DNA from: Seminavis robusta
Lineage: Eukaryota > Bacillariophyta > Bacillariophyceae > Naviculales > Naviculaceae
NCBI GenBank assembly: GCA_903772945.1
Contig: CAICTM010000456.1
Coordinates: 1 to 64,000, forward strand
Direction of reading: 5' to 3'
Length of the DNA stretch: 64,000 bases
Below, in pieces: positions 48,123 to 58,778 of this stretch. Made by a program: the position numbers and the translations under genes. The first letter of the stretch is position 1. Each line of letters opens with the position of its first letter. Below the pieces are notes generated by a model that was not told where the DNA came from, made no database searches, and was given only the letters and a program-made list of their open reading frames with translations.

Positions 48123-51100
48123 ATGGATCACAGCCATGATGACGAGGGTATATGGGATGGTAAGTTAGTCTTAGCGTACCAATCTGATGGTATAGACATT
48201 TATGCGTATACCCTTTTGATTGGAAGTCGTCTATCTATCTACCTATCTGTTTTAAAGTGTCCACTCTCATTATTTCATCTCATTTCATCTCATCTCATTT
48301 CAATTCATCTCATTTCATGCAGAATTAAATGACCAACAACACCGAGAAATTGAACAACATCATCATTACCGTCGGGCACAAACATCCACCAACTGGAGGA
48401 TACCCCTGGGAAATGCTCTTCGTGAAACGGCACAACAAGTCACCAACGCTGTCGTCTTGGGGATTGGAGGGAACCCGCAACAACAATCTCATCGCTATGA
48501 ATCCTTATCCTCCCTCTTGCCCCCGCAATCGGAGGCTATTGACAACGATTTGGGCATGAACTTGTTTGGATCTCGCCAGCAACAGCAGCAACAACAGCAA
48601 CTACTACCACAGCGAACCGAACCATTGATACAACCCAATCAGAATCATCCTTCGCATGCCACGGCACGATTTCAGGAACATCAACCAGTCGATCACAATC
48701 ATAATAACAACAACAATATGCAGCAGCAACAGCAACAACAGAATAATGCCTATGTCTTTCTACAACCCTTCCGCCTGTTGCCACAACGAGATGGATGGGG
48801 GGCTGTGGCAGATTTGGATGTTTTCTTCACATCACTCTATCAGTACTATTATCATCGAGGATTCACTACATTGGCATTAAAAGGACTCGTCGAATTGATC
48901 ACTCTATTCTTCACACTCGGTCTTTCCATTTTCCTTTTTGCCGCCATTGATTGGTCCGCACTGTCCGATTGTACCGAAGAAACAACCTGCCACGACAATT
49001 TCTCATCCTACATTGTACCCTTTTCAGCGTCCGGTAGTTGGATGTGGAAGGGATGGGTCTTTTTATATGCCACAATATTCTTTTGTTATGGAAGTTTCTC
49101 CGTATGGTCTTGGTGGCATGCCCTGCAACAAGCACGCACGTCCAAGTGGTTCATGGAAGAACAATTGGGAATTGGGGAACGCAAACTTCAATCGGGGGCC
49201 GTAGATTGGGATCGCGACGTGGTGGCCAAAATACAACAATTGCAAACCACGGGACAGTACCGCATTGCCATTCATGGACAAGCCGATGAAACACTCGATG
49301 CACTCCTCGTGGCACAACGCATCATGCGCAAAGACAATTTCATGGTGGCTATTTTCAACAATCCGGCATTGCTCGATTGGACCGTCCCGTTGGCTCCTGC
49401 TGGAGGAGATGGAGCAGTCTTCTTTTCCAAGAGTTTGGAGGTAAGTACTTAAATGAATGGATGAATGACTTGACAGGGGAAGCAAACAATCGACAACCTA
49501 GTTGTGAGGGACGACCTGATTCGATTCACTGACGTTTGGATTGTTTCCTTTTTGCTTCCCAGTGGACAGTCTACTTTTGTATCCTGAACTTTATGTTCAA
49601 TCACAAATACCAACTACGGCCCGCCTTTTATCTCGATTCCAACTCTCTCAAACGACGGTTCTTCCTGTGCGGGATTGCCCATTTGCTCTTTATGCCATTT
49701 CTACTTTTCTTTATGACATTGTACTTCTCACTACAAAATGCATACGATTGGAAGTCCACACAAAACTATCTGGGACCACGAGAATGGTCTCTAGCTGCCA
49801 AATGGACCTTGAGAGAGTTTAATGAATTGCCGCACTTGTTTGAACAGCGATTGGAACCTTCCTATGATGCCGCAGAGGCATACCTCAAACTTTTTCGGCA
49901 ACATGAAATCATCACGGCCGTGGGACGCATCATGGTCTTTATTGGAGGGTCTCTGGGAGCTGTTCTCTTTGCATTTGCTGCCATGAATGATGCCATCCTC
50001 CTACACGTAAAGATTGCCGATTGGAATCTACTATGGTATGCCGGAGTCGTGGCGGCCATTTATTCGGCTGGGAAAGCCATGCTTCCATCTCAAGAAAAGG
50101 AGAACCACAAGCGGACTTATCATACCAACCTGTCGCAAGAAATGGACTTGGCATTGGAAGAGGTAGCAAAGCATACACATCACTACCCGGATTTATGGAA
50201 GGGCAGAGGTTGGGATAAAACTACAACCTACAAAGCCTTTACCAAAATGTACCAGTACAAAGCCAAGCTGTTTGTCCAGGAATTGGTCTCCATTATTGTC
50301 GCTCCCTACATCCTCTGCGTATCGCTGCCTCGCTGTGCCGAACGGGTCTGCGAATTCATCTTGGCCATTCGAGCCGAAGTGCCTGGTGCAGGAGACATGT
50401 GCGGATACAGCACATTTGATTTTGATACTTACGGGGACGATCTTTGGGAGGGCAAAACGTTTGGAGTTGGTGGTGTTGGTGTACAACAGCAATCACCGAC
50501 CGATCCGCACCGACCAGGCTTGCCACCGGTTGTCACAGGAAGCCTTACCGAGTCCATTATGCAATCCGGAACTGTGGAAGCCACGCAGCAATTTCCAATA
50601 CCCAGAGCCAAGGAAGGGAAAATGGAAAAGAGTTTTTTCAGTTTCAAGGCCGCACACCCCAGCTGGAAATGTCCAGAATCAGGCCAAGACCTAGTGGAGC
50701 GACTGGAGGAGTACCAAGAAGAGGAGTCTGCTGCTCTTGCTCGAGAACGACAACTACATATTGAAGCAGCAGCACGTCAGCTGGAGACCTTGGCTCAGCT
50801 TGAGAGACAGAGAAACCAGAGACTCAACGAAAGGCCTACGGTTGTGGACACCAGCGGAATGAACGACGCCTACATTGGCGCCAACCCACCAACAGCAGCG
50901 GACGCGGGAGCAGGCTTGCAGATTCCACAACAGCGTCAGCAGCTTTCTCCTGTTGCGGAACATCAGGCATTGGGCATGCCATTGCCAGGCCCTGCAAACG
51001 TACCGGCTCACACGTTGGACCAGAGCCATAATATGAGCATGTCGTCGTCTTCTCCTCGCCGCGACGCTTCGCAACACGAACACCGAGAAGAACCTCAACC

Positions 51101-51816
51101 GGCTCCTCCATTTGCCGCCCCAGCATCTCTCCCAGCAGGAACAGCTTCGAGATTGAACCGCCATCCCACCCTCGCTTCATCTTCTCCCAACAACTTGGCT
51201 CCTCCTCCGTCGATTTTCCCGCCACCTACACCCGGTCCACCCCCGACAGCAACTTCAAGCCAGTCGACGAACGAGGTCGGAGCACACCGTCAAGCAGTGG
51301 GCGCAGGCACAATCGGGAGTCTGGCTTTGTCGACCGAGTTGCATCGACTCCTAAGCATGTCGACACTCGATCCCGACGTTGGAAGTGTCCTTGCGGAGCA
51401 TTCTACGTTGCACCCTGTTATTGACTTGGCCAGGTCTATTAATGGTCTTCCTCCTGTTGAAGAAGAACGGAACCGTGCTAGAGAGAGACAGGTAAGTGCT
51501 GCAGCTACGTGTCGATCGGGCCTCACTCTTCTGTAGTGTTGCGTGCTGATACATATCTCACATCTGTCAACTTATGTTGCTGTGCTCCCTACAGTACCTG
51601 CTTCTCGAGCGCTATCATGCCCACAATGTTGTTGCTTCTCGCCAGATGCAGCAGAGGCATCAAAACCTTCGACAGTCACCTTCCTCGGTGCAGCAGAGCC
51701 GACCAAATCCCATGTCCATGTCGATAGCAGCTGGCGAGTCGCCCTCGGGGAACGTTGCAGCTCCACCCTTTGGTCGGATGAGATATGATCGTTTGGGGGG
51801 TTCCTCTCTTTTCTAA
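48123..51816 (+). CDS. ATG9: Autophagy lipid scramblase ATG9
   Basis: Four exons: 48123-48159, 48323-49440, 49563-51491, 51595-51816; 1101 residues, all GT-AG with frame kept. N-terminus is Gln/His/Asn-rich and disordered. The family core spans ~260-640: FFTLGLSIFLFAAIDWS, KSLEWTVYFCILNFMFNHKY, FYLDSNSLKRRFFLCGIAHL, NYLGPREWSLAAKWTLREFN, ELPHLFEQRLEPSYDAAEAY and YKAKLFVQELVSIIVAPYIL. ATG9 is the only multispanning core autophagy protein; trimers scramble lipids on vesicles that seed autophagosomes, with ATG2. After KMEKSFFSFKAAHPSWKC the tail (~650-1101) is disordered, Pro/Ser/Gln-rich. The 37-nt first exon encodes only MDHSHDDEGIWD plus one base. No start nearer the core fits better, since exon 2 opens in frame from its acceptor. 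Confidence 0.93.
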
Positions 51817-52134
51817 ATGAAACGTCTGAATTCGAAGGTTGTTTCTATGTACCGTATACACTGGATTACGCCAGAGGCACCACCATTGATTGATGTAACG
51901 TGAACAAGCCCCGTGGAAAACGAAAGATTTGCTACAGCTACAGCTAGCGAACCAAGGCTGAATCCTTTTAATTTCTTATAGCAAAAAGTCCTGTAACATA
52001 GATTAGTTTGTGTGTATTGTTGGGGTTGCTCAGTTGTGGGGATAGTGCTTTTTTCAAAGATGCATTGTAACCGAGCGATTGTGTGTTGTTGCGTGCTTTT
52101 CTTTCTTTCTTCCAAGGAACACAGATTGGTTTCC
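51817..52134. other. Convergent 3' gap
   Basis: Between ATG9 (+) and the GT-B-like gene (-). Nothing recognised. Confidence 0.5.
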
Positions 52135-53832
52135 TTAACTTGCCATTTGCACGACCGTCTCGACGGCCACCTTGCAGCCACTGTAAATTCCAATCTGGTT
52201 GTTCTTCATGATACAGTCATTCATTTGCACCAATACATCGGGACTGGCCAAGAAGAGATCAAGGAATTCACGAGCATCGGATACCTCTCTGGCTTCGACC
52301 GTTCCATCTCCCAATTCGCTGGCTCGTTTGGCGGAAAAGGCTTCGTGTTCTCCCACACGACGGAGCATGAGCTTGGGGACACAGTAAAAGGCCATTTCCG
52401 ATGGTTTACATGCGAGGACATCCGAGACACGGCACAAGATATCGGTGGTAACCACGGCGGGGATGTATTCCTCATAGGCAAAGAGGGTAATGGCTTTTTT
52501 CGGTTCGTTGGTTTCGCTCGCGAGCAAATTCTCTTGAAATTTAGTCAAATCATCCATGGAATCCACGATATCATAGTCCAGTTTGAGTTCTGCCAGTACT
52601 TCCGTGAAGGATGCCTTCATGTGTTTGTGATCACCGGCATTCAAAAAGAGCTGTAGCTTTCCACCAGTGACCAGATCGGCGACATTTCTCAAAAAGTTGG
52701 AAATGTATGTCTTTTGTGCTCCGGCTCCTCCGACGGGGATGAGGACGCGACGAGGTTGAACTTTGCCACCATTGTCACCAAATCCCTTTTTGGCCCGAGC
52801 AATTCTACGTTGGCAATCGACGTCAATGTTGTCCACCATTTCCTTGGGACACCAGTGTCCTGCGTATACGACTTCTTGGTGTTTGATTCCCATGCGTAGG
52901 AAGGATTGATAATTGACAGGTCCCTGCATCATATTCTTGGTTTTGGGTACGGTCAAGAACCACTGTGGGTAGTTGTCCACGACCAAGTTGACGACATTCT
53001 TGAATCCGGCCGCGACGGCAGCCAATGCAACGACTTGATGAGTGGTGATGATCGGGATATCTTTGGGATAAGCGAGCAAGAGGGGTTGTAGGTGAGCGGC
53101 AGTGAGATTAGCGACGCGAAGGGCATCGGCATCTCCCTGCAAGAGCAGAGTTCCCAGCATTGTTTCAATAATGCCGCCCATTTCCGAGGAGAGGCGAGAA
53201 AGCTTGGAGTACAAGTCATCGGTGGACGCCAATAAATCGGCTTCATCGGACGAAATATTGAGCAGGTCATGAAAGATGGTGGGGTATCCCTGCCCTAGTG
53301 CCCACGATACGGTGGAGTACGCCAATCGATGATGACCAAATCCCATTCGAATGGTAGCGACGACAATGGGTTTCTTGCCACTGTCACTGGCCGATTTCAA
53401 AAAGTCTTGCAATTTTTGCACGTCCTTTGGATCGACTGGTTTTCCTCCCGCTGCCGAGGGAGCCTCGCCGCCTTCTCTACGAGTGACATTCAAGCCGGAA
53501 ATGTAGGGACTGGGGAAACATTCCAATGGAATTGCTTCCAAGGATGCCTGGCGACCACCCAACTGGGCCTTTTGCGCGACAACGACCTTGAGTGCCGAGA
53601 CGGGATTCTGTTTGGGAGCCCCTACGTGGGCGTCAATGTCACACTCAGTCTTTGGGTTATTGAGTAAGCGCTCGTACTCAGCCTTGGCCCACATGTCCAA
53701 AGCCTTGTAAGAGATAAAGCCTCCCACCAGAAGACCACCAACAGCTGTCAAGGCAATGGTGACCACATCCTTATTGCCTTGACCGTTCAACAGGTTTGTC
53801 ACCACGTCCATAATGGCACCTTTGCTCTCCAT
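52135..53832 (-). CDS. Conserved GT-B-like protein with N-terminal helix
   Basis: 565 residues, one exon, ATG 53832. A membrane helix lies at ~24-42 (VTIALTAVGGLLVGGFISY). The soluble part shows KPIVVATIRMGFGHHRLAYS (Gly-rich loop with HH), PIITTHQVVALAAVAAGFKN, VVNLVVDNYPQWF, YAGHWCPKEMVDN, PRRVLIPVGGAGAQKTYISN and KLQLFLNAGDHKHMKASF. The pattern of an N-terminal Gly-loop/His site and a second Rossmann half with PVGGAGAQ is that of GT-B glycosyltransferases such as MGDG-synthase/UGT relatives. I know similar proteins as uncharacterised in algae. Donor and acceptor cannot be read. The helix places it on a membrane; no plastid motif is visible. Confidence 0.65.
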   Translation of the reverse strand: MESKGAIMDVVTNLLNGQGNKDVVTIALTAVGGLLVGGFISYKALDMWAKAEYERLLNNPKTECDIDAHVGAPKQNPVSALKVVVAQKAQLGGRQASLEAIPLECFPSPYISGLNVTRREGGEAPSAAGGKPVDPKDVQKLQDFLKSASDSGKKPIVVATIRMGFGHHRLAYSTVSWALGQGYPTIFHDLLNISSDEADLLASTDDLYSKLSRLSSEMGGIIETMLGTLLLQGDADALRVANLTAAHLQPLLLAYPKDIPIITTHQVVALAAVAAGFKNVVNLVVDNYPQWFLTVPKTKNMMQGPVNYQSFLRMGIKHQEVVYAGHWCPKEMVDNIDVDCQRRIARAKKGFGDNGGKVQPRRVLIPVGGAGAQKTYISNFLRNVADLVTGGKLQLFLNAGDHKHMKASFTEVLAELKLDYDIVDSMDDLTKFQENLLASETNEPKKAITLFAYEEYIPAVVTTDILCRVSDVLACKPSEMAFYCVPKLMLRRVGEHEAFSAKRASELGDGTVEAREVSDAREFLDLFLASPDVLVQMNDCIMKNNQIGIYSGCKVAVETVVQMAS

Positions 53833-54265
53833 TCCTTCTTTCTTTCCTTCTTTCTCAGATGATGATGATACCTATCCTTTAGACTTTTCTTCCTTTTCTT
53901 CAAAACCCAAAGGTTCTAGCAGATACCGAGACACGTACCGGTACAACTGAAGCTTTGTAAAAGTTGTGATGATGTGGGTAAGGATCGATGAATCTTTTTC
54001 TCACTTGGAAGCTCCTTCGAATTCGTCCTCTTCTTTCGAACAACAAACAAACACCTTGACGTCTCCTTTCCGAAGGATCCTTGTTGGATTGATGTCATGA
54101 TGTACGTCAGCGACCATTGAATTGGATCACGAGAGTGATTGAAGCTATTTTTCCTTATAAAACAGCTTTGTTGGCTAAAATAGAATCGAATCCGTGCATG
54201 GAACCGTCGAGCCTCATTTTTTGGTCGAAAGTCGTAACCCAGTTTTCTCTGGTCTTTTCAAAACA
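53833..54265. promoter_or_regulatory. Divergent upstream region
   Basis: Between the GT-B-like gene (-) and the armadillo-like gene (+). Contains TTTCTTTCCTTCTTTC tracts next to 53840. No gene. Non-ATG frames reaching 54194 were not used. Confidence 0.35.
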
Positions 54266-55312
54266 ATGGCGTCGACGATGGACGAGCCCCCGACTACCCA
54301 GACCGACGGCACTGTGGCTGAAGGCTTGAGCAATGATTCAAACAATGGACAAGAAGTCGTCGATTCAGACGAAGAAGTCTTTTTTGACGCCATTGACGAA
54401 ACATACACTGTGGTCTATGAAGAAACAGAAACCGTTGACGTCGAAACCAACGCTGCCGAAGATGGACAAGTCGGCGCTGCTTCGAACGAGGAAGGAAACG
54501 TCAATGAAGATGATGGCAATGAAGAAATGGGCGACGAATCTTCGTTTACTAAAATCAGTGATCTCATCGTCAAGTGCAAGGAGCATCTCGACGATTGGCA
54601 AAAACGCGTCTCCAACGGAGTCTTTCTAGAAAACGAAAAGCACCCAGCCGTCCAGCAGCTCTACCACGTTTTAAACAACAACAAACCCGTGGCTTTCAAT
54701 CGAGCGATAGCAGTCAGTCTATGGGCCTCGGGAGTCGTCACAAATCTCGTGTACATTGTCAAAGAGGAACAAAAAATTGCCGACAATGAGCTTGTTTCCC
54801 GCGCGCTCTTCTTCTTGGGATGGCTGGCTAATTTTCAAGGACGCAGTTGCGTCCAGACTCTGGTCGACAAGCATCTCTTGGTAGAGGCGATTCTTGATTG
54901 TCTCAGCGTCGTTGATACTACTTCTTTGACTGTTGTCGAACAGGGATTGTTTGCCTTGACAGCCCTCACGCGAAAGGACTCACGTGTCGTTCTGCAAAAG
55001 GTTGTCGGAAATGTCGACTACACGGGCGGTGGCATTGCCGTCATTACCAAGTCAATGAAACAGAACCCCGAGTCAATGGTTGTGGCGTCTTATGGCTGTC
55101 GGCTCTTGTCTCGACTGGCCAAGAATACAGGATATCACAAGCGGTTGCTCGGAGATGGTGCCTGTTCTGCCATTGTGAGATCTCAAAACAGAGCTCATGG
55201 CTGTCCCCCGCACGAGGCAAACTTGGCTGCCGCAGTGAATGGTCACGCAAAAATGTTCTCGGACCTCATCCTCGAGCACCGGAAGCACGGTTCAAGCACG
55301 AACGATTGCTGA
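54266..55312 (+). CDS. Armadillo-like helical-repeat protein
   Basis: 348 residues from ATG 54266 (MASTMDEPPTTQ), chosen because the upstream extension starts at GTG. Residues 1-105 are acidic and disordered (DSDEEVFFDAIDETYTVVYE). Residues ~110-340 are all-helical with short repeats: SLWASGVVTNLVYIVKEEQK, SRALFFLGWLANFQGRSCVQ, VVEQGLFALTALTRKDSRVV and VVASYGCRLLSRLAKNTGYH. This is the three-helix pattern of ARM/HEAT proteins, a binding scaffold. Ends HRKHGSSTNDC. Partner unknown; diatom ARM proteins are numerous. Confidence 0.75.
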   Translation: MASTMDEPPTTQTDGTVAEGLSNDSNNGQEVVDSDEEVFFDAIDETYTVVYEETETVDVETNAAEDGQVGAASNEEGNVNEDDGNEEMGDESSFTKISDLIVKCKEHLDDWQKRVSNGVFLENEKHPAVQQLYHVLNNNKPVAFNRAIAVSLWASGVVTNLVYIVKEEQKIADNELVSRALFFLGWLANFQGRSCVQTLVDKHLLVEAILDCLSVVDTTSLTVVEQGLFALTALTRKDSRVVLQKVVGNVDYTGGGIAVITKSMKQNPESMVVASYGCRLLSRLAKNTGYHKRLLGDGACSAIVRSQNRAHGCPPHEANLAAAVNGHAKMFSDLILEHRKHGSSTNDC

Positions 55313-55710
55313 ACTGAATGATACAGAATGATGTTCATACAGTATCGGTACCGTACTACACAGTGAAAGATGAACTTGGAACCAGACACATGAGAGATGG
55401 CCTGTGCTTCCAACGTGTCCCCTCAAAACAATATGAAACGACTTGCTTCCTTGCTAGGGTGTTGTGCCAGTGATATTGTGTAGTCTACGATCTTATTGTG
55501 CAAGAAGAAACAAGGCCTAAATAGTATTCCAACCCAACTGTCATCTGCTCCGGAATGTACCGTATGCACAACCCAGAATGAGCTCCTGGCTTCCAGCTAT
55601 TTACGGCCACTTCTTAGATTTCGTTATTGCTTTTGCCTTTTCCGAGAATCGAATCGAATCCAGCCATTGAGCCACGAAACATACATTTGTTTGCATCTCC
55701 AGTTCACTCC
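55313..55710. other. Intergenic region, nothing recognised
   Basis: 3' flank of the armadillo-like gene; no gene or repeat recognised. Confidence 0.4.
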
Positions 55711-56148
55711 ATGTTTAGAAGGTTCAGATCGATGCGATTCAAGCCATCGGTTTCTTGCTCCTCAAACGAAGGAGCCAAAGGAGGTCCCATCAAAGCTTGT
55801 TCAGCAAACCTCTCGGATCCGATTGATGCATGTTTGATGTTTCGGCAACCGAGGGGAAACCATCGGTCCTTCGCCAGGAGACCGGTTGAACGAAAGAAAC
55901 GCAAGCAAACGAAACTGAGATCAGAAGAGGAAGTAGCTTTGATTCCGCCACGATTGGAGACAAACGAAGCTTGTTCCGACCACGGAGCATCACGCTACGG
56001 TAGGTTAGTCGGAGAAAGCCTCCCGATGCCGAGGCAAAGTGATATCCAAAGCATCCGCGACACGGCCATGATCGTCCCACCAAACGACACAACAAGTTTT
56101 AGTCCATCAAGAGAGGATTGTTGTGCAGTCAAATGTACGTTTAGTTAG
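55711..56148 (+). CDS. Doubtful small ORF, basic
   Basis: 145 codons from ATG 55711 (MFRRFRSMRFKPSVSCSSNE). It includes RRPVERKKRKQTKLRSEEEV and MPRQSDIQSIRDTAMIVPP. Composition is basic and Ser-rich, partly protein-like. It converges on the next gene with ~50 bp between. No family, so it may be chance. Confidence 0.3.
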   Translation: MFRRFRSMRFKPSVSCSSNEGAKGGPIKACSANLSDPIDACLMFRQPRGNHRSFARRPVERKKRKQTKLRSEEEVALIPPRLETNEACSDHGASRYGRLVGESLPMPRQSDIQSIRDTAMIVPPNDTTSFSPSREDCCAVKCTFS

Positions 56149-56199
56149 CATGTACCGTATTGTGTGAATTTGAAATCTTAGGCCAGTGGCGAGGAGTGC

Positions 56200-57102
56200 T
56201 TAGAATGCCACATTTCTTCCACGTCCACGTCCACTTCCACTTCCACTTCCACCACTGTTGTTGTCTTTTTTCCCATTGACATTTGGTTCTTGTTCTTCTT
56301 TTTGTTGTTGTCCACCAATCCGCATCAATCTGCCTTCATTTCCCTCGACTTCTTCTGCTGCAGCCGACAAGGATCCCGATAAGGAGCTGGTCCGTAGAAT
56401 GGTCTTGGCAAATTTGATAAAGACCCGTGCCAACCCTCCCACGACGTACGTGAGCGTCACAATACCTGCCAATGCCGACACTGTAATTTTAGTCCTCCAT
56501 CGTACTTTTCCCGTTTCCGGATTGACATCACTTCCTTCGGAGGATGGAGCGTCATCCAGGACTCGCAAATCGACGGCGGTTTCCATTTTGCGGTAGACTT
56601 CGGAAAAGACGGCGGGTAAAATGACAAAAAATCCTCGGTATCCTCGGTACGCCATGTAGAGCGTCCAGAACAACGATGCCTTGGCTTTGAGTCCAATTTT
56701 GCGTTTCATTTTGCTGGCTTGTGCCGCCTTGATATCCACCTCTTGGGCGCGGGGTTTCAAAGACATGCCAAATTCATTGAGGCTTGTCAAAAGGCTTTCA
56801 TTACTATTGTTGCTGTTGGTGGTGCTCTTGATTTTACTGCTCTTGCTGCTACTGTCAGAGTCGTCGTTGTCGTCGTCTTGGACAATGTCGTCATTGAATT
56901 TGGGGAGTTCTTCATCCAACGAAGAAACGAGAACCGTTCTCCTTCTGCTTTCCAGCACTGGACGATGCAGGACCTGCTGTTGTCTGCCCAATGATCCACT
57001 CCTGATCTGCTTGTGGACGACCTGCCGTGCCGAAAAGGAATCAGCAGTCTGTAGAAGCACTGCTAGTAGAAGCAGAGGAAGTACACTCCCCGTCATCATC
57101 AT
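56200..57102 (-). CDS. Predicted plastid membrane protein
   Basis: 300 residues from ATG 57102 (MMMTGSVLPLLLLAVLLQTA). The signal peptide ends ADSF-SARQ, an ASAF-like junction, so plastid import is likely. Residues ~60-110 are acidic and Ser/Asn-rich (DDDNDDSDSSSKSSK). Then KMKRKIGLKAKASLFWTLYM, AYRGYRGFFVILPAVFSEVY (helix 1) and KITVSALAGIVTLTYVVGGL with ARVFIKFAKTI (helix 2). The end is Gly/Ser/Arg (GSGSGRGRGRNVAF), coded by a short repeat of CCACTTCCACTT. No named family. Tandem LLLLAV and AYRGYRG are distinctive. Confidence 0.65.
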   Translation of the reverse strand: MMMTGSVLPLLLLAVLLQTADSFSARQVVHKQIRSGSLGRQQQVLHRPVLESRRRTVLVSSLDEELPKFNDDIVQDDDNDDSDSSSKSSKIKSTTNSNNSNESLLTSLNEFGMSLKPRAQEVDIKAAQASKMKRKIGLKAKASLFWTLYMAYRGYRGFFVILPAVFSEVYRKMETAVDLRVLDDAPSSEGSDVNPETGKVRWRTKITVSALAGIVTLTYVVGGLARVFIKFAKTILRTSSLSGSLSAAAEEVEGNEGRLMRIGGQQQKEEQEPNVNGKKDNNSGGSGSGSGRGRGRNVAF

Positions 57103-57881
57103 GGTCAAGGAGATTAGAATACAATATCTTGCAAGCTCGAAGAACAATAAAAACAAAAGAAACAGCTTCGTGGGAACGCTTTTTGGGATTTGGTCTCCCA
57201 GACCACACACCTTTTGGTTACCCCCTCAGTTGCACTCTGAAATCGATTCGCCCGCGTTTACTGTGGAAAAAAGAGTAGCCGCACTTCAGTTGCAGAATCA
57301 ACGGTCATGTGTATCCGTAAGTACCAAACCTGTACTTAACGTTTTTTAACGTTTAGATCGATTCGTGGATAAAAAGAACCATTGAAGGTTCTAAGGTTAA
57401 GGTTAAACTAATTCAATCGCATGCGCACGTCCCGGTACCGGTACAGGTCCAGCCAAATCGATTGTTGAAGGTGCAGCACAGACTTCTCTCCCTCATTGAA
57501 TTGCTATGGCAAACAGGAGAGAAATCCGAGCTTGGCCGACAAGAGCGGTGTTGAATCGATGGAACGACTGGTAACGTACCAGATAAACTGTTAGCAAGTG
57601 TCTTATTGAAGGTGCAGCACTGACTTCTCTCCCTCATTGTATTCCTATGGTAAACAGGAGGTAAATCCAAGCTTGACCGACAACAGTGTAGGAGGTACCA
57701 CAGTAGGAGGATTGTTCGATCGATTCGATTCGATTCGAGGTAAGTCTATTATCATGAGTGGTTTTGAAGGTACATCGCTGACTTCTCTCCCTCATTGGAT
57801 TTCTATGGTATTCAGGAGGGAAATCCGACTACGGGCAACACAAATAACAGCCACCTTCAGCTCCGCTAGAACAGGAAATAA
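57103..57881. promoter_or_regulatory. Upstream region with three repeat copies
   Basis: Between divergent genes; holds three ~80-bp direct repeats (separate entry) and a GATTC run. The minus-strand frame at 57413-57670 is produced by the repeats (V-C/Y-H-x-N-x-M-R-E-R-S twice). Confidence 0.5.
57465..57840 (+). repeat. Three ~80-bp direct repeats, diverged
   Basis: Copies at 57465-57548, 57606-57690 and 57764-57840 share TTGAAGGT, GACTTCTCTCCCTCATTG, TTCTATGGT, CAGGAGGGAAATCC and GACAACA with substitutions. Spacers of 57 and 73 bp are unrelated. A fourth partial copy sits at about 58749-58800 inside the 3' end of the hydroxylase. Confidence 0.85.
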
Positions 57882-58778
57882 ATGTTTGGTTTAGTTGGGT
57901 CCCGACTCGTAGCGATCCAAAGCTTGCTTGTGGTGTTGGTCATCATCCCTTTCTCGTCGCAACAACCCGCATTGGTCAGTGCGTTTTCTTCTTCTTTTGC
58001 TTCAACGTCACCCAATCCAACGACAATCCACAGCCTTTCCGTATTGACAAGCCAGCGGCACCCACAGAAGCAGACGCAAAGACATAGGACACACAGTCTG
58101 CTACCCATGGCAACGCGAATAGATGAAATTTCGCTCTCTACGGCGGGCGGCAGCATTGCCCAAAAGATGGATCCAGCCGGTACGATGATGGAGGAAACAG
58201 CACCAGAAGAACTCGAACTAGTGCCAACAACCTACGCCCAAGCATTCCAGTTCTTCTTCTTTTCATCCCATGGCACGGGACCACTCCTCGTCAGCATTTC
58301 TCTGGTAATCATGCTCGCCACAAGGATGATGCTGCTGGGGCCACTGTCTTGGATGGACGCTGCAGTGTTTATGGGTTCCATTGTGTTTTGGTCCATCCAG
58401 GAACATTTTCTTCATGCACAGGTACTACACTCCAAAGTGGACTGGTATGGCAAGCAAATCCATCAGGCCCACCACGACAAACCATACTTCAATATCACAA
58501 TCGACCCTGCACCCATGATGCTCATATGGATGGCAACGGCAGGAGCTTTGCTTCGGTGTCTCTTTCCTCTCCCCATTGCCATTTCAGCCACTCTGGGGTA
58601 TGCCATGGCGGGGTTGTTTTACGAATGGGCACACTTTATCGTACACACCAAAGTACGACCGGCGTCAATGGGTGAGTTGGTGCTTTATTCGAATCGATCG
58701 ATCGCTCGCACCTCTGTTATCCAAGCCTCACTCAAGCCGTCCTTCTCTGGTGCAGATTCGAAAGCCATCCCTCATTGA
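57882..58778 (+). CDS. Histidine-box fatty-acid/carotenoid hydroxylase-like, plastid-type N-terminus
   Basis: 298 residues if unspliced; an 84-base (multiple of three, no stop) intron 58672-58755 with gtgagt...cag would give 270. Signal peptide (LLVVLVIIPFSSQQPALVSAF) ends VSAF-SSSF, an ASAF junction. Histidine boxes: QEHFLHAQVLH, QIHQAHHDKPY and EWAHFIVHTKVRP, with four hydrophobic helices, as in the fatty-acid-hydroxylase superfamily (sterol desaturase, FA 2-hydroxylase, beta-carotene hydroxylase), which uses a di-iron centre held by 8 His. The last box (usually HHxxHH) is missing: after KVRP the frame reads SKAIPH and stops. That part matches the repeat at 57465-57840. So the 3' end is altered, and activity is doubtful unless another exon supplies it. 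Confidence 0.7.
   Translation: MFGLVGSRLVAIQSLLVVLVIIPFSSQQPALVSAFSSSFASTSPNPTTIHSLSVLTSQRHPQKQTQRHRTHSLLPMATRIDEISLSTAGGSIAQKMDPAGTMMEETAPEELELVPTTYAQAFQFFFFSSHGTGPLLVSISLVIMLATRMMLLGPLSWMDAAVFMGSIVFWSIQEHFLHAQVLHSKVDWYGKQIHQAHHDKPYFNITIDPAPMMLIWMATAGALLRCLFPLPIAISATLGYAMAGLFYEWAHFIVHTKVRPASMGELVLYSNRSIARTSVIQASLKPSFSGADSKAIPH

Noticed and set aside
54194-54265. Upstream extension of the armadillo-like protein
   Set aside because: It would start at GTG; the ATG at 54266 is the first in frame.
57465-57840. Spaced repeats that might suggest a CRISPR array
   Set aside because: Copies are ~80 bp, diverged, only three, with unequal spacers, in a eukaryotic context.
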